NCBI GenBank assembly: GCA_958352855.1
Contig: CATWQE010000003.1
Span: 42,185-106,184 of the forward strand
Length of the DNA stretch: 64,000 bases
From: an uncultured Bacillota bacterium
Lineage (GTDB): Bacteria; Bacillota; Clostridia; Lachnospirales; Lachnospiraceae
Reading direction: 5' to 3'
The notes beneath the pieces are model-generated. The model made no database searches and was not told the DNA's origin. It saw nothing but the letters and a program-made list of their open reading frames with translations. The position numbers were made by a program, and so were the translations under genes. The stretch's first letter is position 1, and each line of letters starts with the position of its first letter. Below are positions 1-7,600 of the stretch, one piece after another.

Positions 1-898
1 GGTGTTCCCCTGCAAATACAATGGCTGCATCATTTTCCACGCTTGATAATTCACCGGTTTTATTGGCTGTTTCAATACCGGAAGGAACTCCCGCCGGAAT
101 CTTCCCTGTGCGCTCCTGCTGTTTTAAAAGATTCAGCATTTCTTCTGCATGGGGAATGCTGTTTTTATAAATACGTTCCAGAAACAATCCACAATCTTTT
201 ACAGAAGTGTAATTATCACAATTTTCATTAGATTCCAACAGCATCCTTCCCATAGAGGAGTCCTCATATCCCTGACTATTGCAATAGGCATTGACAACCT
301 CTCTGCCTGTCGCTGCATCCTGATTTCCCAAGAGTTTTGTCAGGGTATTTGCCGCTTCATTATCACTCACCGTAATCATCGCCTGCAAAAGAGCATCTAC
401 TTTTTCTTTTCCTGCAGTACTTGTAAGTTTCTCGTAATTTTCATAAACAGCGCCCATAATATAAAGTTTTATCAGACTGGCTGCCTGCATTTTACTCTGC
501 CCGCTGCTTTTCTCTGTCCCGCTTTTTAAATCCTGTACATAAACAGCCCAATGTTCTCCCTGTTCCATACCGGATGCAATCTGATTGGAAATCACTCCCG
601 AAATGCCATCAAGCCCCTCGGGTGTCTCCTGCTCTCCCGGCAGTTCTTCTTTTTGCTCTTCCTGGTTTTCTTTCTGTTCTGCTGCCTGTACTTGCTGTTT
701 TTCCATGTCTTTTTTCTCAGCTTCTAAGTCCTGTATCTGAAGTATCAGCTTCTCCTTTTCTTCTTCCAGAACATTTTTCCTCTCATTTTCTTTTTCCATA
801 CATTGCATGAAATAAATGTTGACTGCCAGAAAAAACAGCACGAACCCTACCAAAACACCTGTTACGATAATTCTCGTCTTCTTTTTTCTTTTTTTCAT
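1..898 (-). CDS. Membrane-anchored beta-lactamase-like serine hydrolase (C-terminus cut by window edge)
   Basis: About 299 residues are visible before the left edge. An N-terminal membrane segment (residues 9-30) is followed by a Glu/Lys/Gln-rich coiled coil (33-90) and a class A beta-lactamase-like domain (Pfam Beta-lactamase2 type). The three active-site elements are present in order: S140-L-I-K143 (SxxK), S177-D-N179 (SDN) and K279-T-G281 (KTG). The active site should therefore be intact and extracytoplasmic. Proteins of this build are usually D,D-peptidase or beta-lactamase relatives acting on muropeptides or beta-lactams; the true substrate is not readable here. It starts 12 bases after the amidase gene, so it is probably the last gene of the same operon. 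Confidence 0.85.
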   Translation of the reverse strand, partial: MKKRKKKTRIIVTGVLVGFVLFFLAVNIYFMQCMEKENERKNVLEEEKEKLILQIQDLEAEKKDMEKQQVQAAEQKENQEEQKEELPGEQETPEGLDGISGVISNQIASGMEQGEHWAVYVQDLKSGTEKSSGQSKMQAASLIKLYIMGAVYENYEKLTSTAGKEKVDALLQAMITVSDNEAANTLTKLLGNQDAATGREVVNAYCNSQGYEDSSMGRMLLESNENCDNYTSVKDCGLFLERIYKNSIPHAEEMLNLLKQQERTGKIPAGVPSGIETANKTGELSSVENDAAIVFAGEH

Positions 899-910
899 GT
901 TCTCTACCTG

Positions 911-1807
911 CTAATTTCCGGCTGCAAAATAATTGTCAATGCCATTTGCAATTCCCTGCACCATGCGTTCCTGGTATTCTGCATTCTGCATATTTTTGTC
1001 GTCTGTTTCATTGGTCATAAATCCCATTTCCAAAATAATAACAGGTACAGAGCTCCAATTAATTCCTGTCATGTTATCAAAAAGCTGTACTCCGTTATTC
1101 TTCATTCCACAGGAATCACAATAAGCCTGAATTACGGCTTCTCCAAGAGCATAGCTTTTCTCATGAAGATGGGATACAAAGGGATTCTCACTGGATGGCG
1201 CCATAGTCATTGCCCCATGAACACTGGAATCCTCATTTCCGTTTCCATGGATTCTAACATATATATCTGCGCCCCATTTAGTTGCCAGCTCTGCCCGTTC
1301 CTTATTGCTGATAGCAGTCTCATTATCCTGTCTGGTAAGCAAAACCTGGTAGCCTCTTTTCTCCAGTTCTGTTTTCAGTAGCCTGGAAATGTTCATATTC
1401 AGTTCATACTCCGGCACGCCGGTAAATTTACCCTGGGTTCCTCCTGTTGCCTTTGCTTTCATTTCTGTTGAACCGGGTCCCAAAGGCTCTTTATCGCTCA
1501 TATCTACCTTTGGGCTTTGATGCCCCGGATCAATGGCTATTTTCTTTTGTTCTTCTTTCTCTGTTTCCTTTTCTGCTTTCTGTTCCTCTTTCTGTTCTTC
1601 TTTTATTTTCTCCAATTTATCCTCAGCCTCTTGTTTTTCTTCCTGCAAGGTTTCTATCTGATCTCTTAAATTCCCAATCTCCTTGTGTAATTTCCCGGAC
1701 TCTTCCTTTATTTCTTTTAGTTCCTTTATCTGAAACACAGCATGAACAACCGCAAAGGACAAAAGCACAGCCAGAATTCCAATGATTACCATATGTTTTT
1801 TCTTCAT
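911..1807 (-). CDS. Membrane-anchored N-acetylmuramoyl-L-alanine amidase (Amidase_3)
   Basis: The 298-residue protein has an N-terminal membrane anchor (residues 7-25), a charged coiled coil (28-88) and an Amidase_3 domain (about 89-295). Visible zinc-site and catalytic candidates are H96 (IDPGH), E133, H187 (VRIHGN) and E260 (IILEMGF), the usual set for zinc amidases that cut the lactyl-L-alanine bond of peptidoglycan. The anchor plus coiled coil would hold the catalytic domain away from the membrane, matching the architecture of the next gene. It follows the double zinc-ribbon gene by 9 bases. CwlD-type sporulation amidases share the fold, but nothing else here points to the cortex. Confidence 0.88.
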   Translation of the reverse strand: MKKKHMVIIGILAVLLSFAVVHAVFQIKELKEIKEESGKLHKEIGNLRDQIETLQEEKQEAEDKLEKIKEEQKEEQKAEKETEKEEQKKIAIDPGHQSPKVDMSDKEPLGPGSTEMKAKATGGTQGKFTGVPEYELNMNISRLLKTELEKRGYQVLLTRQDNETAISNKERAELATKWGADIYVRIHGNGNEDSSVHGAMTMAPSSENPFVSHLHEKSYALGEAVIQAYCDSCGMKNNGVQLFDNMTGINWSSVPVIILEMGFMTNETDDKNMQNAEYQERMVQGIANGIDNYFAAGN

Positions 1808-1816
1808 GCTTCCACC

Positions 1817-2212
1817 TTACTGCTTTGCACCACACTTGGTACAAAAGTTCGCTTCTCTTGGAATCCTGGTTCCACAGTAAATACAAAACTTTGTTTCCGG
1901 CATCTGTGGATCATAAGGTGTTGTATCTGGCCATTCTATCTTTGTTCCGCAACCCACACAGAAAATCATATCGCTCTCCAATGGTGTTCCACATACAGGA
2001 CACTTCTGGACATTTTCAAGTTCTGCAATTTTTTCATTGATTTCATCAATTTTACCATAGCTGTTACGGATTAGTGTCACCAGTTCCTCAAGCTCCGGCT
2101 CTGGTTCATTTCCTTTTAATTCATAATATAATTTACCCAGGTTCTGATAATATTTTTCGATTTTTTCCTCTTCTTCTGAAATACTTTTCTTTAAATTACT
2201 AATATCAGCCAT
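1817..2212 (-). CDS. Coiled-coil protein with two zinc ribbons
   Basis: This 131-residue protein has a coiled-coil first half and two CxxC...CxxC zinc ribbons in the second half (one starting KCPVCG, one starting KFCIYCG). No membrane segment is visible, so it is probably cytoplasmic and could pair with the zinc ribbons of the two upstream membrane proteins. Zinc-ribbon modules of this kind are common in Firmicutes and say little about activity. It sits 13 bases after the previous gene and 9 before the amidase gene, in the middle of the envelope operon. No specific function can be assigned. Confidence 0.75.
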   Translation of the reverse strand: MADISNLKKSISEEEEKIEKYYQNLGKLYYELKGNEPEPELEELVTLIRNSYGKIDEINEKIAELENVQKCPVCGTPLESDMIFCVGCGTKIEWPDTTPYDPQMPETKFCIYCGTRIPREANFCTKCGAKQ

Positions 2213-2225
2213 TTCTATTTACTCC

Positions 2226-4127
2226 TTAATAATAAAATACAGTTCCTCCAAAAATAGCGGTTACATTTTCATCTATTTCCAATAGTTTATCCTTGCCACT
2301 ATAATACTTCAAATCGCCTTCTTTTCTATCCAGGCTATAGTCTACTAATACTGCAATATTTTTTTCATCAAAGACATGATAAGCGTATACATCATCTGCA
2401 ATCGTTCTGTCTTCTTTTCCATTATACAATTTTAATGTAGCCCTGCCTTTATTACTGTCATAATCTACTGCATAAGCAACTCCATTTTTTACGTTCTCCA
2501 AGCTTCCCACAAATACATCAGAATCTATATGTTCTTCATTGCAGTATAACTCACCTGCTGATTCATTTACATCTGCCAGATAGTAAATCTTTCCTTCTGT
2601 AAGCATCTGTATAGAGTCCATACCTTCTGCGACAATCTTACATGAGCCATCAGAACCTTCTCCTATCTGAAAAGACATTAAAGTATATGTCCTGGTCACC
2701 TCTTCCTCAGAAGTTTCTGCTTTTAAACCATATCCTATCTTTTTCTCTGGTTCTAAAGCCACTGCATACTCTAATTTCTCTGCTAATGTAATCACTTTCT
2801 TTTCTGTATAGACACAGGTTTCCTTCACATTATTCAAGTTTTGAATATATAAATCTGCTAAATCAGAAAAAGATTCTATCTCCGACATTTTAATTTGAGG
2901 TACTTCTTCCATCCGATAGCGATTAAATGCAAATACCCCCTCCTTTTTGGCTTCTGTTCCATAATCATACACACTCTCTGCATAAAATTCTTCTACCAGT
3001 TCTTCCTTGCCATTTCGAAAGCAATATAATTCCTTCATATAGGCTCCAAATTCTAACTCCTTAAGCCCTTCACGCATCTTATTTCTGTTCTCTTTTGCCT
3101 CATATTGTTCCCAGGCCTGATCGTATGCGTCTTCGTCAAAGGATTCTACTCTTTCATATCTGCCGGTAAATTCATTTTTCTCAGCTCTCTGCACTATATA
3201 ACTATCATAGTACGGCTCTTGGATGTTTGCATCTGACTCTAAACAGTCATCTTCCACAATATCAGCTCCTGTAAGTACCCTATCAGGAACCTTAATATAG
3301 CAAATACTGCCTGTCTGTTCCGAATTAGAAACAATGCCTGAAACATTAGAAGCGATTTTCTTTTTATCATCAAAGTTTTTGATAACATATAATGTATCCT
3401 CTTCTACCACTGCAATCTGCTTTAGATTCTCACTAATATCGTAAAAATTGACATTCGTTGCCAATGCTTTTTTCTCTCTTTTCAGCGCTAAATCCTGCTG
3501 ATAGATGGCATATACCCCATTCTCTGATTCAATCCATACAATATTTTTCTCATCTTTGTCAATGTGATAATCTTCTACATGAGAGGCTATTTTTTCTTTA
3601 TTCCCCTTTTTATCATTGATATACAGTGTATTGTTTCCTGATTTTATGTAAAGCACTTTATTCTGTTCCAATACATGATACCGCCAAACAGAATTATCCA
3701 GCTTAATAGGATCATCTTCTTTTCCCACCTTCTGCATATTCAGACAATACTCCGGATAAACTGTATCACTCTCTCGTGTTACTTCCGTAGGATAAAAAAT
3801 ATACTTCCCATCCCTGGAATATTCTACCTTGACATATGCATCTGGATTATTATCTTTTTCTCCATAATCTCCGCTGTATTTCACAGTTTTTTTCCTTGGG
3901 TGCTCCAAATCCGCCTGATTTACACTGCCATCCTTTAAATATGCCACATACTTATGATTTCCCATAAGAAGCGTCCCCACTACGCAGGCTCCGCCAACTG
4001 CTAAAAGAAATGCTGCTGCTCCTATTGCCAGCTTTTTAGGAAATCGCTTCCCCGGCTGCTTTGCCCCACACTGAAAGCAAAATCCGGCGCCCTTGGGAAG
4101 CTCGCATCCACATCTTGCACATTTCAT
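2226..4127 (-). CDS. Zinc-ribbon membrane protein with large repetitive extracytoplasmic domain
   Basis: The start at 4127 is chosen because GGAGGAGAAAAGA lies directly before it; an in-frame ATG at 4160 would overlap the upstream gene and lacks such a site. The 633-residue product begins with a zinc ribbon (C3, C6, C17, C20), then one membrane segment (about 33-55), then about 570 residues that alternate short beta-strand-like stretches with polar turns, with recurring phrases such as Y-x-x-D, DGKYIFYP and KIYYLAD. This resembles a WD40/PD40-like propeller, but I cannot prove that by eye. The middle (about 270-380) is strongly acidic. Topology would place the ribbon inside and the repeat domain outside. 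Function unknown. Confidence 0.75.
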   Translation of the reverse strand: MKCARCGCELPKGAGFCFQCGAKQPGKRFPKKLAIGAAAFLLAVGGACVVGTLLMGNHKYVAYLKDGSVNQADLEHPRKKTVKYSGDYGEKDNNPDAYVKVEYSRDGKYIFYPTEVTRESDTVYPEYCLNMQKVGKEDDPIKLDNSVWRYHVLEQNKVLYIKSGNNTLYINDKKGNKEKIASHVEDYHIDKDEKNIVWIESENGVYAIYQQDLALKREKKALATNVNFYDISENLKQIAVVEEDTLYVIKNFDDKKKIASNVSGIVSNSEQTGSICYIKVPDRVLTGADIVEDDCLESDANIQEPYYDSYIVQRAEKNEFTGRYERVESFDEDAYDQAWEQYEAKENRNKMREGLKELEFGAYMKELYCFRNGKEELVEEFYAESVYDYGTEAKKEGVFAFNRYRMEEVPQIKMSEIESFSDLADLYIQNLNNVKETCVYTEKKVITLAEKLEYAVALEPEKKIGYGLKAETSEEEVTRTYTLMSFQIGEGSDGSCKIVAEGMDSIQMLTEGKIYYLADVNESAGELYCNEEHIDSDVFVGSLENVKNGVAYAVDYDSNKGRATLKLYNGKEDRTIADDVYAYHVFDEKNIAVLVDYSLDRKEGDLKYYSGKDKLLEIDENVTAIFGGTVFYY

Positions 4128-4149
4128 TCTTTTCTCCTCCCCGGGCTTT

Positions 4150-5424
4150 CTAATGCGCATCCAGTTTGTAGCCGCCGCTCTCCATAGAAAACTCCCGTTT
4201 ACTTAGTAATTCAGCATTCTTTTTTTCGTAATCATTCAAAACAGACTGCTGAAAATCAGAAGGTTCTATGGTTCCTCTATACCAGGATTTACTGTTAAAA
4301 TAGTTCTGTAATTCCTGAGACTGAAATCTCCTTCCATGTCGCGCATAAATTTCATTTTTTGCATAATTAATCTCCCGGATAGACAGATATTGAATGTCAC
4401 TCTCTGTCAGATAGCGGCTGTTGCTGTCAGGGAGAATATAATCCCCTCCTATAACCCCGCTTTGAATAGCCAGAATAAGGTTTGCCACAGCCTGAGAGTC
4501 ATCTACCAGGGACCTTGCCTCTTCCAGCATGCTTACTGCTTCTTTTGACTGCCCTGCTTCTGCCAGTTTTCTGCTTTCTGTATCAAGGTATAAGATATAT
4601 TCCGGTTCATAGGTTTCCCGCAAATCCGTTAAGACTTCATCTGACCCCAGCCCTGCATTCTCCATATTCCGCAGATTCTCCATAATTTTTTTATAATCAG
4701 AAACCGCAGCCAAATGGCTCATCTGCGCTTTTAAGTCTGTTTCCAGCTCATCCTGGAAATCCAGAAGTTTCTCTGCATCTTCCCCTTCCAGAGCTTCTTC
4801 GTTTATCTCATCCAAAGCCTCTTTTGCCTGAGCATAATCCAAATTTCCTGCCTTATATTGTTTTATCACTTCATTCAAAGCCGTTGCCTCTTCTGACACC
4901 TCTTCCCCCTTCTTCTCCCTGGTATCCTGTGGAACAGATGCATCTTCTTCTGGCTCATCCTCCTCTGCCCTGGAAGAAATCTCCGGCTCATATGGAAGAA
5001 CAACCATAGCGCCAACAATACCTGACATTCCCAGAGCACTTACCAAAATTGCCACTATGGAAGCAGTTCGGATTGTCCGATCCCACACTGCAAAAATCCC
5101 CAGCAACAGTCCAATCACACCTAAAACCAAAGGCAGTACATATATGACATAAGAATAAATCCCATCAGCGCCCAAAAATTCTGTTGCCGCATCCGCAAGT
5201 ACAAATCTCAACAGCAAAAATAACAAAACCATCCAGACACTGCAGGCAAAAGATGCAATCAGCAATCCTTTTCCATTACTCTTTTGCGGACGTTTTTCTG
5301 AAACCGGAGGTTTTTTCTTTGGGTTACTCTGAGGCTGCATTTTAACCGGTTCCGTATTTTGGTTTTGTCTGCAAGAACAGGTTTCCCCGTCTGGTACCGG
5401 TTTTCCACAATATTTACAATACAT
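4150..5424 (-). CDS. Zinc-ribbon membrane protein with C-terminal YARHG domain
   Basis: AGGAGGAGAAAAG precedes the ATG at 5424; a longer in-frame start at 5601 would overlap the DUF1934 gene and its terminator, so I reject it. The 424-residue protein has an N-terminal Cys cluster (C3, C6, C16, C18), a basic Pro/Lys linker, three membrane segments (about 52-76, 86-113, 118-145), a long acidic alpha-helical region and a YARHG domain (about 350-405, motif YARHG at 360-364, also SWYRGT). YARHG domains are extracellular and often follow peptidoglycan-binding or metallopeptidase modules. It is the first gene of the five-gene envelope operon, 22 bases before the next gene. Confidence 0.8.
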   Translation of the reverse strand: MYCKYCGKPVPDGETCSCRQNQNTEPVKMQPQSNPKKKPPVSEKRPQKSNGKGLLIASFACSVWMVLLFLLLRFVLADAATEFLGADGIYSYVIYVLPLVLGVIGLLLGIFAVWDRTIRTASIVAILVSALGMSGIVGAMVVLPYEPEISSRAEEDEPEEDASVPQDTREKKGEEVSEEATALNEVIKQYKAGNLDYAQAKEALDEINEEALEGEDAEKLLDFQDELETDLKAQMSHLAAVSDYKKIMENLRNMENAGLGSDEVLTDLRETYEPEYILYLDTESRKLAEAGQSKEAVSMLEEARSLVDDSQAVANLILAIQSGVIGGDYILPDSNSRYLTESDIQYLSIREINYAKNEIYARHGRRFQSQELQNYFNSKSWYRGTIEPSDFQQSVLNDYEKKNAELLSKREFSMESGGYKLDAH

Positions 5425-5500
5425 ATTCTTTTCTCCTCCTCTTTGTATCAATATCCTTATTTTACTCCATGCTCTCTTTACTGACAAGTCATTTCCCGGG

Positions 5501-5547
5501 AAAGAAAAAACCTCTCTACCAGGCGTTTCGGTACCTGATATGAGAGG
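5501..5547 (-). terminator. Intrinsic terminator after murI-DUF1934
   Basis: On the minus strand a GC-containing stem (CCTCTCATATCAGG pairing with CCAGG-TA-GAGAGG) is followed by TTTTTTCTTTC. It lies just downstream of the DUF1934 stop codon and separates that operon from the zinc-ribbon operon, so the latter needs its own promoter within about 75 bases. Confidence 0.8.
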
Positions 5548-5557
5548 CGCTAATTCT

Positions 5558-6010
5558 TTACATTCCAAGAGAAAAATCTCCTGCTCCTTTTTCCTTGACA
5601 TTCACAGAGATCTGACAGTCCGCAGCATGTTCCGCATTAATTTCCAATGCATAATCAATAAGAAGATCCAGGCTGTTTTCCTGTTCTTTAATATCAATCC
5701 TGGTAGCTGCGATTCCCATCTGAAGATTTCCAAAAGGCGTTGCATAATATGTAAGATTCTTCTTGTTTTCTTCAAAAATCATCTGTACATTGGTAAGTCC
5801 CTTTTTCTTAACCTCCACACTGTTTCCTGAGATTTTAATACTGTTTTTCGTCGGCTCTGTAAAGCCCTCAATCCGTTCTTCAAAAAAAATATAATGATGG
5901 CCATTTTTGAAATAATAGTCACCCTTTGCCACCAGTTCTACTTCTTCTGAATCATTTGTTTCTTCCAGGCTCTGCAGACCTTTAATTGTGACTAACACAT
6001 CTTTTGTCAT
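5558..6010 (-). CDS. DUF1934 family beta-barrel protein
   Basis: The 150-residue product matches the DUF1934 (YwiB-like) family in length and layout: an N-terminal VLVTIKG strand, a GDYYFKNGHHYIFFEE segment and a central FGNLQMGI motif, all typical of this small lipocalin-like barrel. The family is widespread in Firmicutes and has no established reaction. The gene starts within 2 bases of the murI stop (GGAGTATTAAC before the ATG), so it is translated right behind MurI and ends at a clear terminator. Confidence 0.85.
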   Translation of the reverse strand: MTKDVLVTIKGLQSLEETNDSEEVELVAKGDYYFKNGHHYIFFEERIEGFTEPTKNSIKISGNSVEVKKKGLTNVQMIFEENKKNLTYYATPFGNLQMGIAATRIDIKEQENSLDLLIDYALEINAEHAADCQISVNVKEKGAGDFSLGM

Positions 6011-6011
6011 G

Positions 6012-6833
6012 TTAATACTCCTCTATATTAATCTGTTTTGTCATCTTCACATCATAAGGCAGAATCGAATTGGCAAATTCCTGAAAATGTTCCTCCTCAT
6101 CACTGACAAAAAAACGATACGGGAATTCCTCTTCTTCCTCTCCTTCGTGTTCCAGATGTTCTCTTTTTAAAAGCCGCTCCAATTCTTTTGCTGTCTCATA
6201 GGCAGGATTTACCAGAGTAACCTGCTCTCCCACCAGTGTTTTCAGCATGGACCTCAACAGTGGATAATGCGTACACCCCAAAATCAGGGTATCAATATCC
6301 TGACAAAGCAGTGGCTCCAGATACCGTTTTGCAACCTCAATGGTTACAGGGTCTTTGAGCCATCCTTCTTCCACCAAGGGTACAAACAAAGGGCATGGCT
6401 GGCCGATGACCTGAATCTGTGGGTCTTCTTTTTGTATAATGGTTTTGTATAAACAGGATTTCACAGTAGCTCTGGTTCCAATCAGCCCTATTTTTTTATT
6501 TCTGGTAGTAAGGGCCGCTACTTTTGCCCCTGGTTTGACCACACCGATTATGGGAATATCAATTTCTTCCCGGATGGTTTCCAGCGCAAGGGCGCTGGCT
6601 GTATTACAGGCTACCACAATGGCCTTTACATTCTGAGTCTGTAAAAAACGGACAATCTGTCTGGAATAACGGATAACGGTTTCCTTTGATTTACTTCCAT
6701 AGGGCACCCTTGCAGTATCCCCAAAGTACACGATTCTTTCATGGGGAAGATTCCGCATAATCTCTCTGGCTACGGTAAGACCTCCGACTCCTGAGTCAAA
6801 AACACCGATTGGTGCATCTTTTCTCTGATTCAT
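6012..6833 (-). CDS. murI: Glutamate racemase
   Basis: The 273-residue enzyme interconverts L- and D-glutamate, supplying D-Glu for the second position of the peptidoglycan stem peptide in the cytoplasm. The N-terminus carries the family signature (GVFDSGVGGLTVAREI), and both catalytic cysteines are visible: C76 in VACNTAS and C187 in LGCTHYP. The length is typical. It follows spoIIR after 62 bases and leads straight into the DUF1934 gene, with a terminator after both. Confidence 0.97.
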   Translation of the reverse strand: MNQRKDAPIGVFDSGVGGLTVAREIMRNLPHERIVYFGDTARVPYGSKSKETVIRYSRQIVRFLQTQNVKAIVVACNTASALALETIREEIDIPIIGVVKPGAKVAALTTRNKKIGLIGTRATVKSCLYKTIIQKEDPQIQVIGQPCPLFVPLVEEGWLKDPVTIEVAKRYLEPLLCQDIDTLILGCTHYPLLRSMLKTLVGEQVTLVNPAYETAKELERLLKREHLEHEGEEEEEFPYRFFVSDEEEHFQEFANSILPYDVKMTKQINIEEY

Positions 6834-6895
6834 TTTCTAACCTCTTATTTATCGTTTGTGTTTCATTGTACCCTTATCTTGTGCAGAATGCAAGT

Positions 6896-7567
6896 TCAAA
6901 ACCAGCGAAATCCAAATCTCAGCTTTTTCTTCTCCCTGGAATCCCCCAGAATTTCCTGAAATTCTTCTGCTGTAAGGACTTCTTTTAAATCTTCCTTTTT
7001 CTCTTCTGTGACAATGCCATAAGTATCCTCCAGAAAACAAAGGCTTGGATAAAGGACACACCACCAGTTCTGCCCCTTTGCACTTCCGATTTTCACCTTC
7101 AAGGCTTCATACTCCCCAGCCGGAAAGGTGCAGTCCCCATAGGTTTTCTCCGGAAAATAGGTTTTCTCCACCACCGCTTCTACAGGATAATCAAATCCCT
7201 GTTCCTCTATGAAATTTTCTGCCTCCCGCTCAATTTCTGTTAAATGTGTTAAAACAGCTTCTTTGGTCTCTTCCAGATTGGCATCCTCTCCCAAAATTCC
7301 CTTTAAATATTCCACAATCCTGGTTTTTACCTTTAATTTCAGCTCCTGGTCTTTCTCTGTATCACTATTTGCAATGACATGGAGACGGAAAACCTCTCCT
7401 GCAATCCCCTGTTGGATTTCCCGCTCCAGACGTGCCTTGATTTCCCGGTTTTCCTTTTTCAAACGTACTGTATTAAGCCCTGTGAGAAAAAGCGTACCAG
7501 CAAGGCCCATTAAAAGTGCTGCCAGCAAGATTTTTTTATTCTGTAATTTTTCCAATGCTTTTTTCAT
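6896..7567 (-). CDS. spoIIR: Stage II sporulation protein R
   Basis: The 223-residue protein has an N-terminal membrane or signal segment (about 13-32) and the SpoIIR signature FRLHVIANSDTEKDQELK. In Bacillus, SpoIIR is made in the forespore under sigma-F, crosses into the intermembrane space and triggers SpoIIGA to process pro-sigma-E in the mother cell. The start at 7567 is supported by AGGAGG nine bases upstream. The gene follows the GerAB-GerAC fusion by 26 bases; the ribosome site lies in a hairpin that also covers the fusion's stop codon (see separate entry). Its presence identifies the organism as a spore former. Confidence 0.93.
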   Translation of the reverse strand: MKKALEKLQNKKILLAALLMGLAGTLFLTGLNTVRLKKENREIKARLEREIQQGIAGEVFRLHVIANSDTEKDQELKLKVKTRIVEYLKGILGEDANLEETKEAVLTHLTEIEREAENFIEEQGFDYPVEAVVEKTYFPEKTYGDCTFPAGEYEALKVKIGSAKGQNWWCVLYPSLCFLEDTYGIVTEEKKEDLKEVLTAEEFQEILGDSREKKKLRFGFRWF

Positions 7568-7577
7568 TCCTATGTAC

Positions 7578-7600
7578 CTCCTGATACTTTCTATCAGGAG
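7578..7600 (-). promoter_or_regulatory. Hairpin sequestering the spoIIR ribosome binding site
   Basis: On the minus strand CTCCTGATA-GAAAG-TATCAGGAG forms a perfect 9-bp stem with a 5-base loop. Its 3' arm contains most of the AGGAGG site of spoIIR, and the gerAB-gerAC stop codon (7594-7596) lies inside it. In read-through mRNA the spoIIR site would be masked unless a ribosome finishing the upstream gene opens the stem. Confidence 0.7.

Noticed and set aside
4128..4160. Longer N-terminus for the 633-residue zinc-ribbon membrane protein
   Set aside because: The upstream ATG overlaps the previous gene and lacks a ribosome site, whereas GGAGGAGAAAAGA directly precedes the ATG at 4127 and the zinc ribbon begins there.
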